From Cliona cf. orientalis (taxonomy: Eukaryota; Porifera; Demospongiae; Clionaida; Clionaidae), in NCBI GenBank assembly GCA_963930775.1, contig OZ005689.1:23372058-23436057 (forward strand): a DNA stretch of 64,000 nt, in the 5' to 3' direction. Every line of letters begins with the position of its first letter. Within the stretch, counting starts at the first letter, position 1. A program made the translations under genes and the position numbers. Below are positions 44,168-56,047 of the stretch, piece by piece. The notes below the pieces were generated by a model, which saw only the letters and a program-made list of their open reading frames with translations, did not search any database and was not told the DNA's origin.

Positions 44168-45049
44168 CCTTTTCACACGTACAAACGTCCGAGTGTCCGT
44201 TCGTTCGTACTAGTACTGTACTTAGACGGTTCGATCCCCCCACAACAAGTACTATCTGGTAACGCACGCGTGCAGCGCAAGATGCTTGAACGTTCGCTCG
44301 AAACGGTGTCAAGACCGTTACGGTACTATGCTGAAACGATCGTTGTACGGAACGGAATGTAAACTTTTTATTGACCGCTACTCTACCCCATCGCACATTG
44401 CATCTGCATCCACATCTATTTGCATAGAAATGAGAGCTGCAGCAGTAGTGTGCATACATGTATGTAGCTGACGTATACACATGGCCTGCAGTGGATGGGT
44501 CGAGTCGATAGGTGTCGCCAACAATTGAAAAACGCAGTGTTTGCGATGCTCGTGGGCCTTGCCAAGCAATTTGATATACAGGTGTTGGTATTGAGAACAT
44601 ACCCTCAATACCTGTGTTCAAGAGTAAATAATAAGGAAGGGAAGAGAGTATCTAATGTGCTACACACCCGTGTAATATGTGTTCGGAGAGTAACTTGACT
44701 TCCCGCCTTGCGCACGTGACTAACTCAAGGGGCTGAACATTCAGGTTGGTTTGAGTTTGAGTTTGGATTTCTGGCGCGTGTGCCCATATTGTGAGTCTGG
44801 TGTTACAGAGTGGCTTTGTAGGGCTGTTAGCATACAAACCTAATGTTACTGTCTTGCTACTGGTGACCAAGAGATGTGGTGAATTCAGCGCAACTCTGTA
44901 TAGGATACTTCACAGTGAACTACAGTGCAGCCTCGATTATCCGGGCCCCTTTATCCACCGGCCGAATGCCTGATTTATGATGGCCTAGCCTATAAACAAT
45001 ACCTATACAGTATGATCATGGTCAGTAGTATAGTGTTCGGGAAATTACT

Positions 45050-45325
45050 GAAACTACAGGATCGATTTCAAATACTGATATTACATCGTCCAGCACCACT
45101 ATTGAACCAACGAATAAAACTACAGGATTGATTTCAAGTGCTGAGATTACATCGTCCAGCACCACTATGGAGCCAAGGAATGAAACTACAGGATCAATTT
45201 CCAGGTTCTGACATCATCCAGCACCACTATGGAGCCAACAACTGATTATGAAACCACAGGATCGATTTCAAGCACTGGCATTACATCGTCCAGCACCATC
45301 ATAGAGCCAATAAGTGATCATGACC
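45050..45325 (+). repeat. Four Ser/Thr-rich tandem units of about 70 bp
   Basis: The words AAACTACAGGATYGATTTCA and ACATCGTCCAGCACCA alternate four times; one unit is shortened. In one frame they encode a mucin-like ETTGSISS...ITSSSTT repeat, closed by a stop at about 45368 but frame-broken between units. Possibly remnant coding DNA. Confidence 0.6.
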
Positions 45326-45835
45326 AAACGTGCTGCATGCACTGCTCATGCGCGTGCGCACTTCAGTAAGATACCATGTAATTTGCATTCTACGCTAAAA
45401 GTGCTCACTGTCAGCAAAGGGTAAGCGGCTAAAAGATAATTATATGAGCAGTTCTGGGGCGATTTGGTGATATATCCACGTACTCTCGTCCCCAGACCCT
45501 CCAATGCGCAAGAAGAGAGAGAGGTTCTGGAACATAATCCTGGGCGGAAGTATCCCGAAGGAATGTTGCACACAAGTAATCATGATGTATAATCTGGCTT
45601 TTGTCGTTTCGCACGCGTACAAATTGTAGGAGATATGAATGACTCCGTTTGGTATCGGCTGTCTGTCGTCAAAGGTCGTGCTTTCAGCCCCACCCCTTCC
45701 AAATGCGCATGAATCAGTCCCTCCCCTGTCCATATGCGCACGCGCATATCGTCCATCGTGCCATGTGTACTTTGCGCACTGCCAAGATAGTTGGTACGTT
45801 TTGTGTCCGTATCTGTGTCTGTCATGTGTGACACG

Positions 45836-48550
45836 ATTCGCGCAGCTACCACTGGATGCACTTCCTGGGGCCTACCCATATCCTCACCCACAACACAGGA
45901 CTGATGGCCTCCTGACATACTACTGCAATAGAAACATACAAAATTTTCTACATGAGGACTATAGCTATTATACTAGCAATCTGTGATACTTCCACTGTCG
46001 TGGTAGCTTGTCAGGCCTAGCTATTGGGGCACCAACCCCATGTGCGCATGCATGCCTGTGTGCTTTCAAAAATATTTTGTGACTTGTGCGAAGGCTCGCC
46101 CCGCACAGATGATTTTCATCACTGACACACTATGGACCAATCAGGATTGTTGTCACAGTCTAGTGGTTGCACTTGATGTTTGTATGTAGCGATACGTCAA
46201 GCACGTGCTCGCTAGCTCATAGCGCATGCACATAATCATTGCGGTAAAGATCGTCAACGTTGGCCGCGCTAACTCCAAATGCAGCTCTGCTCTAAATGCT
46301 GCTCACCAAAAGATGCAGTTCGCGTCCAGCTCGAGTAGATGGCTAGAAAACAAGCAATGGTAAGGCATCAGTACACAAGAAAATTTTCTACAGCAACAAG
46401 GCCATGTAGTCTAAGTCTAGGTATGATCTATTAAATTTCTGTAATAGGCTACGAACGTGGGTCCAAGCTAGCCCAGACCAATTCTGTAGCCTCATAGGGG
46501 CCGAAGCTCCCGACATACTGGGAATGTAGTACATTAAACTATACATTTTTCCTCCTTTCTTGATCTTTATAGCGACAATAGATTGTGCTCAGTTAATGAT
46601 GATAGCTATAGCTACTTGTACAAATTATCATGTGCTTTGGATCGAAGATAGCCGGCTGTGAGGGGGCAACCGTTTACTATGCTATGAGCGAAGGCTCACC
46701 CCTCGATGGTTTACATCACCCTAGTTATAATGATTAACAATGAATGCGAATCCCATAATGGATTCGGATAGTCATGCACACTCTACACAGATGCTAGTCT
46801 TGAGCAAACTCACACATACGGCCACTTGCTTGAGCCAAGTTGTCCTCATCAGCACGGTTGCTGATAATATCGTGCATGCGCGCTTTACGTGATAGACACT
46901 TTCGGGTGGTTTGGTCTGCTGGCAAAATCCTCTGGGAGATCCTCGTGCAGCCTCAGTAGTCTTGTACAAGCGAAACACTTCTCTCCGAATCTCTTCGTCC
47001 TGTGGATCCAAGGTTAATATAGGATAAAGCGCTTGTGTGCTGTGTCATTTGAGTGCAGATCTGGACATCTAGGCCTCTGAGGGACTCGTAAGCACAACAA
47101 ATCCATCAAAATCGTAAACAGACTTTTAAAAAATTTGGCCCGTTTGCTCTTTTTTTTGGCAACAGACACCGCATACGACCATTAATATACTTTAAACGTG
47201 CTGATGTACTCCGTCAATGTCTATCTTGGTTTCTCGACAACCTCTCGTGAAGGTAGTCTTGAGCCTTGAACTCCTATGCCTGGTTCTCCTCATTGAAGTC
47301 ATAGCCAGTAAATACTATGTATGTGACCGCATTTTAGGGCTTGTACGATGTGGCGAATAGTTCACTACTTTAGTGCAATGCTAGTATATTTTGATCGAAC
47401 TTGGGGGGGGGGGGGAGGGTGGAATGCTCTACTTGATCAGATAGTAACGTTCAGCAACGCTTTTGGTATCTTTATATTGTTAATTTTAGTGGCAGGTTGT
47501 TACTTGTACTGAACTCCTCACTACCAAAGTCCTTGTGCTTCTTTCAGCAGCACAGAATCTGGCCCCTGTTTTGCTCTTTTTCAGCAACAGACACCGCATA
47601 CGACCATTTGTGTAGCGCAGATGTACTCCTTACAAGTCACATAAAGAAGTTTGAGTAAAAAAGGGAACTCTTGACACTCCATACATAGTGTGAATGAGTG
47701 TAGGCCTCGATTAAATAACTAGAGCTCTGTAGAGCACATACCCCGTGCGCACATTGCGCAATCTATAGATAAGTTTGTGAACTTCAGAGAAATAATGGAA
47801 GTGCTGCTTAGTTGTACCATAAATTATTAATAGATGGTTGTACTAGGGGTTCCGGTGACACTTGAAAAAGCGCTCTCAACACCCAGACCTAGCCCAGACT
47901 AGGAAGATATGAATTTCTAAGACTATCTATATTTGTTGTAACAATAGTAGTATAGCTATCTTACATTATGATTGGTTCCATAGGGAAGTAACTATACATA
48001 TCACGAGCATTATTTAGAACATTGACGAGTCACACGCTTGGCCACTTAGTTGTGCGCATGAGCAGAAACCATAATAGGTATGCATATGCATTGAGGGGCA
48101 CTGTACGACACAACCAATTACTTTACCCCTTGCGCATGTGCGCGGGGTAATAATTATGTTGTGGCAGTGTACGCATGCAGTGAGGTTGTACATGACATTG
48201 TAGATTAGGCTAAAGTACAAACAGTTTTGAGGATGTAGAGGTCAAACTTACAAATTTATGAATACAAGTGGTGACTTTTCTTTTGTTGTTTTGGAGACAG
48301 TACAGTTCCATAATTATGTACACTCCCAGACCAATACTAGAGTACACACCAACACTCACACATGGCAAGCTCCACTATACCCCCAGAGCAAGAAACACAG
48401 TTGGTATTTTCGTTTGTGCGTCGTGATGGTAATCATCGTAAGCTTGAAACCTTTCTAACATAACTGAATACCACTGGCCACTATATTATTAATAGTAATA
48501 CTAATTGCATCACAATCTATATCTGCTTATCTTGGCTTATCCACTTAGGG
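45836..48550. other. Intergenic with one weak exon-like segment
   Basis: On the minus strand 47011-46772 reads DPQDEEIRREVFRLYKTTEA, then fits a protein pattern only with a frame change (EDLPEDFASRPNHPK), suggesting an old exon. Elsewhere there are repeats such as TAGAGCACATACCCC near 47738, a relative of the empty-site repeat at 58.8 kb. Confidence 0.3.
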
Positions 48551-48625
48551 ATGGTACACAAATGCATAGTTCCGGGCTGCCCAAATCAACCCAACAGGAA
48601 GACAGATTCTGAAGGCATTAGTTAA
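48551..48625 (+). pseudogene. N-terminal fragment of a THAP-type zinc finger
   Basis: After CCACTTAG the frame reads MVHKCIVPGCPNQPNRKTDS and stops after 24 codons. CxVxGCxN at the start is the beginning of the C2CH THAP finger found in many P-element/THAP genes; the rest is missing. Either a dead fragment or a first exon whose partner I cannot find. Confidence 0.4.
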
Positions 48626-51006
48626 TATGAAGCAAGCGAGCACTTATTTGTAATGTTGATAATCAGTAATTTATTTTTTTTTCATGCTCAACTACGTCAT
48701 GGTTTCCGGACAATTTTTTTTTTTTCTGCTTGTTGTGTGGTCTCCTTGAAAAAAAATTGAAGTTAACAAATAATCTTTACTGAAATGCAACTTACTGTTT
48801 AATGGCCACTACACTTGGGAGTGTATCTGCTGCAGTTGCCATAGAAGACTAGTTGAATGGTTTCAATTCTAGAAATGTAACCTGGACTTCTCCTAATGGT
48901 ATCTTTGTGGTGACCATTTTCCACTGAACCATCGCTACTGCTGCTGCTGCTGCTGTTGCTCTTGCTCCCAGTTTTCTTTCGAGGTTTTTTCATCGACTGC
49001 TAATAAGAATTGCTTACTCTACAAAACTACCTTCCCACAGGATGTATAACTAAACCCACAGGATGAATAACGTACTCCCGCAAGGAGTATAACTGACTTG
49101 TTGTTGACTACTGCGGGTATATATAGCAGCTGAGGGAAAGTACCTTGTAACTACAGCTATATGTACGCTGTGGTTTGACGTGGATGAAGATGAACTTGCA
49201 ATAGTGGTTTTTGGGCGTAAAAAGACGTAAACTTATAAACTTGTAGACTCAACTCTGACCATCTAATAATTGTATCTTGCATGATATCAATTGTATAACT
49301 CTCTCACCGTCAATGTCTATCTTGGTTTCTCGACAACCTCTCGTGAAGGTAGTCTTGAGACTTGAACTCCTCTATGCCTGGTTCTCCTCATTGAAGTCAT
49401 GGCCAGTAAATACTATGTATGTGACCGCATTTTAGAGCTTGTACGTTATGGCGAATAATTTACTAGGGTAACATATGCAACTTCATACAACTGGGAATTC
49501 TGGTAATTAGTTAGGTCTATTAGCAAGGTATGAAAGCAAGCATAGAAAGACGTAAACTTGTACACTTGTAAACTCAACTGTGACCATCTAGTAATTATAT
49601 TTTGCATGATATCAATTGTATAACTCTCTCACCGTCAATGTCTATCTTGGTTTCTCAACAACCTTACGTGAAGGTAGTCTTGAGCCTTGAACTCCTTTAT
49701 GCCTGGTTCTCCTCATTGAAGTCATGGCCAGTAAATACTAATGTATGTGACCGCATTTTAGGGCTTGTACGATGTGGCGAATAATTCACTAGGGTAAACT
49801 GTGCAACTTCATACAACTATTATGGGTCATGCAGGCTTCTTTCATTACAGAAAAATATATATAAGCTGGGAAGTCTTGTATTGTTAATTTTAAATACGAC
49901 CATTTATATACTTTAAACGTGCTGATTATATAGCGCATGATATCAATTGTATAACTCTCTCACCGTCAATGTCTTGATTTCTCGACAACCTCTTGTGACA
50001 GAAATGTATATATAAGCTTGGAAGTATTACTATCCGTTTCTATCCAGTAATAAAAATTTTAAACGAATAGTTTTCTGTTTGGCGATTGTGTATACTAATA
50101 TGACATTGAGGCACTAAATATGTATGTGTAGATTCATCTCAATCTTTGAAAAATGCAACACAAACTTTTAATAAATCTGGCCCCTATTTGGTCTTTTTTT
50201 CGGTAACAGATAACGCATACTGCATTACAGAAGAATATATATAAGCTGGGAAGTCTTATATTGTTAATTTTAGTGGCAGGTTGTCACATGCTTTGGTAAC
50301 TTGTTACGTACTCCTTACTACCAAAGTCCTTGTGCTTCTTTGCAGCACAGACTTTTAAAAAATCTGGCCCCTATTTGCTCTTTTTTAGCAACAGACACCG
50401 CATACGACCATTTATATATTTTAAACGTGATGATGTACTTCTTAGTACCAAAGGTGATATTTAGTGGTTGAGCGTGGATGAAGATGAACTTGTAATAGTG
50501 GTTTTTGGGAATTCGGGTGAATGGTCAGGTCTATTTGCAAGGTATGAAAGCAAGCATAAAGACATAGACTACGTTGTGGCGAATAATTTACTAGGGTGCT
50601 TGAGGCGATGAAAGGTCCCTCAGGGTCATGGTAGTCTTATATTGTTAATTCTAGTGGCAGGTTGTAACATGCTTCTTAATACTTCCTTCCTGACTTTATA
50701 ACCACCCATTATGATTCTGAAAGACAGTACTGTACTCCTCACTACCAAACTCCTTGGGCTTTTTCCAGTAGCACAGACTTTTTAAAAAATCTGGCCCCTA
50801 TTTGCTTTTTTTTTTGCAACAGACACCGCGCTCATGCATGCAACCATTTATATACTTCGGAAGTGCTGGTGTTCTGCTTACCACCAAAATTGATATTGAT
50901 GTTGAATGGTTTAAGGTGAATATAGATTTATGGAGTGTGTATGATTGCCTCACTTTTGATCCGAAAATAACGTTCAGTAACGCTTTCGGTATGTTTAATT
51001 TGTGGT

Positions 51007-51414
51007 AGGATATGAGAAAAGGGACCACTTCGCGCAAAACGCGTTTTTTTGCCATTTTTCAAACTGTCACCATTTCAAGGCCTCAAGAGCCCCAGGCTTC
51101 CCACTTGGTTTGTAAGCAGTTTGGGCCTTCTACTTCACAGATCCAACGTTAGAAGCTGCAGCAAGCCTCCTGTCCCAAGCGGTGAGCCGCCAAAGTGAGG
51201 CATAAAACGGCGATTTTCGAACGAGATCGACGCGGCCGCTCGCCCCGCCCACACCGGATGTGGGCGGGGCTCGCGATTTGCAGCGAGTGTAGCAGGATGA
51301 TGTAAGAATATTCATTCCAGGTTTGAAGTTCATAGCTGCTATGGTTCCAGAGATATAAGCGTTTTAAAATGAAAATTCGAGAAATGCGCGAAGTGGTCCC
51401 TTTTCTCATATCCT
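51007..51414. mobile_element. 408-bp inverted-repeat element inside the repeat field
   Basis: AGGATATGAGAAAAGGGACC plus ACTTCGCGCA at the left is repeated inverted at the right, about 30 bp perfect. A clear target duplication was not found. The interior has a CpG-rich GCGGCCGC stretch. Confidence 0.8.
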
Positions 51415-52818
51415 GTCACATTTGTTAATTTTAGTGGCAGGTTGTCACATGCTTTTGTAACTTGTACTGTACTCCTTACTACCAAAGTCCTTGTGCTTCT
51501 TCCCGCAGCACAGACCTTTAAAAAATCTGGCCCCTATTTGCTCTTTTTTTGGCAACAGACACCGCATACGACCATTTATATATTTACGTGCTGATGTACT
51601 CCTTAGTACCAAAGGTGATATTTAGTGGTTGAACGTGGATGAAGATGAACTTTCAATAGTGGTTTTTGGGAATTTTGGTGAATGGTCAGGTCTAGTTGCA
51701 AGGTGTGAAAGCAAGCCATCAATGTATATCTTGGTTTCTCGACAACCTCTCGTGAAGGTAGTCTTGAGCCTGGAACTCCTCCTATGCCTGGTTCTCCTCA
51801 TTGAAGTCCTGGCCAGTAAATAGTATGTATGTGACTGCATTTTAGTGTGTGTGTCTCCTCCGTCCACAGTGTCTCCCCACTCTCACCCACCGTTCTCCAC
51901 ATCTTTCACACTCCCATGCCGAGCAGCCAACATCTTTGGAAGCTCTCTCAACTTCATGCTGCACCCGGCACAGGTTTCTTAAATTGTCGTCATTGTATCT
52001 TGGGTCATACATTTCAGGACAGTCGGCACAGTGTTCCAGTTCATTTGGGGATACTGGGGCTTATAAATTATGGCGAATAATTTACTAGGGTAAAATGACT
52101 TCATACAACTATTGTTGTTATTCAGGTTACATGCTCGAGGCGATGAAAGGTCCCTCAGGGTCATGCAGGCTTCTTGCATTACAGAAAAATATACATGTAT
52201 AAGCTGGGTAGTCTTATATTCACTTTAGTGGCAGGTTGTCACATGTTTTTTATTACTTTCTTCCTGACTTTATAACCACCCATTATGATTCTTAGAAGAC
52301 AGTATTGTATTTCTCATTACCAAAGCAACACAGGCTTTAAAAAAATCTGGCCCCTATTTGCTCTTTTTTCGGCAACAAACACCGCATACGACTATTTAGG
52401 CCATACCAAGTTAATTTTTTGTTTCTCGGATTCGGCGGGTCTGTTTTTGGCTGATTAGAAAAAAAAATAAAATTTTTTTAATTAACATTCCTCACATTAT
52501 GATAGTGATAGGCCAGGAGTACTCGTTAGAAAGAGCACTCTTGGTCTGCTACTGATAGCACTGTAAGCTAAACGATCATCAAAACTGCTCTAGAATGCAA
52601 GTATTCACTACTAAAATGATAGCTGGCTGGCTGTGGACTGGTGATGCTCACGATTTACTAGGCCACACCTCCTGTTAATTAGTTTTTTTTTTATTTTCAT
52701 GCCGACCACCCTGGTCTGTTTCCAGCTCCTGTTTGTCCGAGAAACAAAACATCAAATTGGTATGGCCTTATATATTTTAAATGTGCTGATATACTCCTTA
52801 GTACCAAAGGTGATATTA

Positions 52819-55800
52819 ACGGGGGATCGTTTAGTATACTAATATAACTCAATGATGTCCAGGTCTGGGGTAGCAATACTGGTGCTGGTGGATGGCATAA
52901 ACTAGGAAAATATCGGTTACCACTGTTGTTTGCTACCTCATAGTGTATGAGTCATCCAAGGCAACCACTCAGCTGGGGCTAGTGTGTAACTTCTTCACAA
53001 TCATCTTCGAATTCTTTGCAGCACCTCTCACTACCACGTCCTAGCTACCCACGAGGGGGGGGGGTGGCAGTGGCGGATCCAGGATTTCTAAAAGGGGGGT
53101 TCTAATATACTGTTGCGCGCGAAGTGCGCGCGAATTTTTAGAAGCCACGCCCACTTTTGGGCAAAACCACGCCCACTTTCGATCGTTCTTGAGACAGTCT
53201 ACCAGCTCTTTCAGTCCAATCGATCTGTTTTCGAACGAATTTCTTCTAAAGCATTCTAAGGTGAGCCATAGCAGCAGTTTTCTTAGTTCTGTAGCCAGAA
53301 AGGGGGGTTCCATTTACCTATCATCAGTATACTTCTTAGTGCTAGGTGTAGCCAAAAGGGGGGTTCCTGTGCACCCCTGGATCCCCCTCTGGATCCGCCA
53401 CTGGGTGGGGATCGTTTAGTATAACAATAAAACTCACTGATGTCCAGGTCTGGGGTAGCAATGCTGGTGCTGGTGGATGGCATAAACTTGGAAAATATCG
53501 GTTACCACTGTTGTTTGCTACTTCACAGTGTATGAGTCATCCAAGGCAACCACTCAGCTGGGGCTAGTGTGTAACTTCTTCACAATCATCTTCGAATTCT
53601 TTGCAGCACCTCTCACTACCACGTCCTAGCTACCCACGAGGGGGGGGGGGGTGGGGATCGTTTAGTATAACAATAAAACTCACTGATGTCCAGGTCTGGG
53701 GTAGCAATGCTGGTGCTGGTGGATGGCATAAACTTGGAAAATATCGGTTACCACTGTTGTTTGCTACTTCACAGTGTATGAATCATCCAAGGCAACCACT
53801 CAGCTGGGGCTAGTCTGTAACTTCTTCACAATCATCTTCGAATTCTTTGCAGCGCCTCTCACTACCACATCCTATCTACCCACGAGGGGGGGGGGGGTGG
53901 GGATCGTTTAGTAATAATATAACTCACTGATGTCCAGGTCTGGGGTAGCAATGCTGGTGCTGGTGGATGGCATAAACTTGGAAAATATCGGTTACCACTG
54001 TTGTTTGCTACTTCACAGTGTATGAGTCATCCAAGGCAACCACTCAGCTGGGGCTAGTGTGTAACTTCTTCACAATCATCTTCGAATTCTTTGCAGCACC
54101 TCTCACTACCACGTCCTAGCTACCCACGAGGGGGGGGGATGGGGATCGTTTAGTATAACAATAAAACTCACTGATGTCCAGGTCTGGGGTAGCAATGCTG
54201 GTGCTGGTGGATGGCATAAACTTGGAAAATATCGGTTACCACTGTTGTTTGCTACTTCACAGTGTATGAATCATCCAAGGCAACCACTCAGCTGGGGCTA
54301 GTCTGTAACTTCTTCACAATCATCTTCGAATTCTTTGCAGCGCCTCTCACTACCACATCCTATCTACCCACGAGGGGGGGGGGGTGGGGATCGTTTAGTA
54401 ATAATATAACTCACTGATGTCCAGGTCTGGGGTAGCAATGCTGGTGCTGGTGGATGGCATAAACTTGGAAAATATCGGTTACCACTGTTGTTTGCTACTT
54501 CACAGTGCATGAGTCATCCAAGGCAACCACTCAGCTGGGGCTAGTGTGTAACTTCTTCACAATCATCTTCGAATTCTTTGCAGCACCTCTCACTACCACG
54601 TCCTAGCTACCCACGAGGGGGGGGGGGTGGGGATCGTTTAGTATAACAATAAAACTCACTGATGTCCAGGTCTGGGGTAGCAATGCTGGTGCTGGTGGAT
54701 GGCATAAACTTGGAAAATATCGATTACCACTGTTGTTTGCTACTTCACAGTGTATGAATCATCCAAGGCAACCACTCAGCTGGGGCTAGTCTGTAACTTC
54801 TTCACAATCATCTTCGAATTCTTTGCAGCGCCTCTCACTACCACATCCTATCTACCCACGAGGGGGGGTGGGGATCGTTTAGTAATAATATAACTCACTG
54901 ATGTCCAGGTCTGGGGTAGCAATGCTGGTGCTGGTGGATGGCATAAACTTGGAAAATATCGGTTACCACTGTTGTTTGCTACTTCACAGTGTATGAGTCA
55001 TCCAAGGCAACCACTCAGCTGGGGCTAGTCTGTAACTTCTTCACAATCATCTTCGAATTCTTTGCAGCACCTCTCACTACCACGTCCTAGCTACCCACGA
55101 GGGGGGGTGGGGATCGTTTAATATAACTCACTGATGTCCAGGTCTGGGGTAGCAATGGTGGTGCTGGTGTATGGCATAAACTTGGAAAATATTGGTTACC
55201 ACTGTTGTTTGCTACTTCACAGTGCATGAATCATCCAAGGCAACCACTCAGCTGGGGTTAGTCTGTAACTTTTTCACAATCATCTTCGAATTCTTTGCAG
55301 CGCCTCTCACTACCACGTCCTAGCTACCCACGAGGGGGGGGGGATCGTTTAGTAATAATATAACTCACTGATGTCCAGGTCTGGGGTAGCAATGCTGGTG
55401 CTGGTGGATGGCATAAACTTGGTTACCACTGTTGTTTGCTACTTCACAGTGTATGAGTCATCCAAGGCAACCACTCAGCTGGGGCTAGTGTGTAACTTCT
55501 TCACAATCATCTTCGAATTCTTTGCAGCACCTCTCACTACCACGTCCTAGCTACCCACGAGGGGGGGGGGGTGGGGATCGTTTAGTATAATATAACTCAC
55601 TGATGTCCAGGTCTGGGGTAGCAATGCTGGTGCTGGTGGATGGCATAAACTTGGAAAATATCGGTTACCACTGTTGTTTGCTACTTCACAGTGTATGAAT
55701 CATCCAAGGCAACCACTCAGCTGGGGCTAGTGTGTAACTTCTTCACAATCATCTTCGAATTCTTTGCAGCACCTCTCACTACCACGTCCTAGCTACCCAC

Positions 55801-56047
55801 GAGGGGGGGGGGGTGGGGATCGTTTAGTATAACAAAATAACTCACTGATATCCAGGTCTGGGGTAGCAATGCTGGTGCTGGTGGATGGCATAAACTTGGA
55901 AAATATCGGTTACCACTGTTGTTTGCTACCTCATAGTGTACGAGTCATCCAAGGCAACCACTCAGCTGGGGCTAGTGTGTAACTTCTTCACAATCATCTT
56001 CGAATTCTTTGCAGCACCTCTCACTACCACGTCCTAGCTACCCACGA
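52819..56047. repeat. Satellite array, twelve units of about 240 bp
   Basis: Units start in a G run followed by ATCGTTTAGTA and run through TGATGTCCAGGTCTGGGGTA to CTAGCTACCCACGA. Starts lie near 52820, 53405, 53651, 53897, 54136, 54380, 54624, 54866, 55105, 55338, 55570 and 55811. The first unit is followed by a hAT insertion (53068-53403). From the third to the eighth unit two variants alternate. No frame is conserved. Confidence 0.92.
53068..53403. mobile_element. 336-bp hAT-type MITE in a satellite unit (GGTGG duplication)
   Basis: Ends CAGTGGCGGATCCAG and its complement are flanked by GGTGG (53063-53067, 53404-53408). Other satellite units show the uninterrupted G-run junction, so both boundaries are confirmed. 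Confidence 0.9.

Larger units (their letters stand above)
39609..44383. mobile_element. Two-gene Tc1/mariner element carrying a BEN-domain-like gene
   Basis: The left end CAGTAGTGGTCAATAAAAAG and, on the complement, the right end GAGTAGCGGTCAATAAAAAG start terminal repeats that match over about 34 bp with three differences and share ACGATCGTT further in. TA lies outside each end (39607-39608, 44384-44385). The flanks (GAGCTCTATAGAGCACA on the left, CGCACATTGCATCTGCATCC on the right) are contiguous in a paralogous repeat at 58761-58990 with one TA (58816-58817), so the 4,775 bp arrived as one insertion. Inside are a six-exon BEN-domain-like gene (plus) and a Tc1 transposase gene (minus), converging with 24 bases between stop codons. 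Both reading frames are now broken, so this copy is inactive. Confidence 0.88.
47150..52400. repeat. Scrambled repeat field with several interleaved families
   Basis: Two sequence words recur many times in varying spacing: one around GCAACAGACACCGCATACGA (near 47160, 47583, 50395, 50818, 51553, 52372, and 56737 outside) and one around TCTATCTTGGTTTCTCGACA (near 47221, 49316, 49640, 51727, and 56240 outside). A third, TTAATTTTAGTGGCAGGTTG, links them. No coding frame survives. The order suggests a larger ancestral unit broken by deletions. Confidence 0.7.

Noticed and set aside
44058..44621. 187-codon minus-strand frame across the right end of the Tc1 element
   Set aside because: It crosses the element boundary and overlaps the transposase start in another frame; the right half is the dispersed flanking repeat.
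52819..56047. CRISPR-like array
   Set aside because: The 240-bp units repeat in full with no unique spacers, and the DNA is eukaryotic; it is a satellite.
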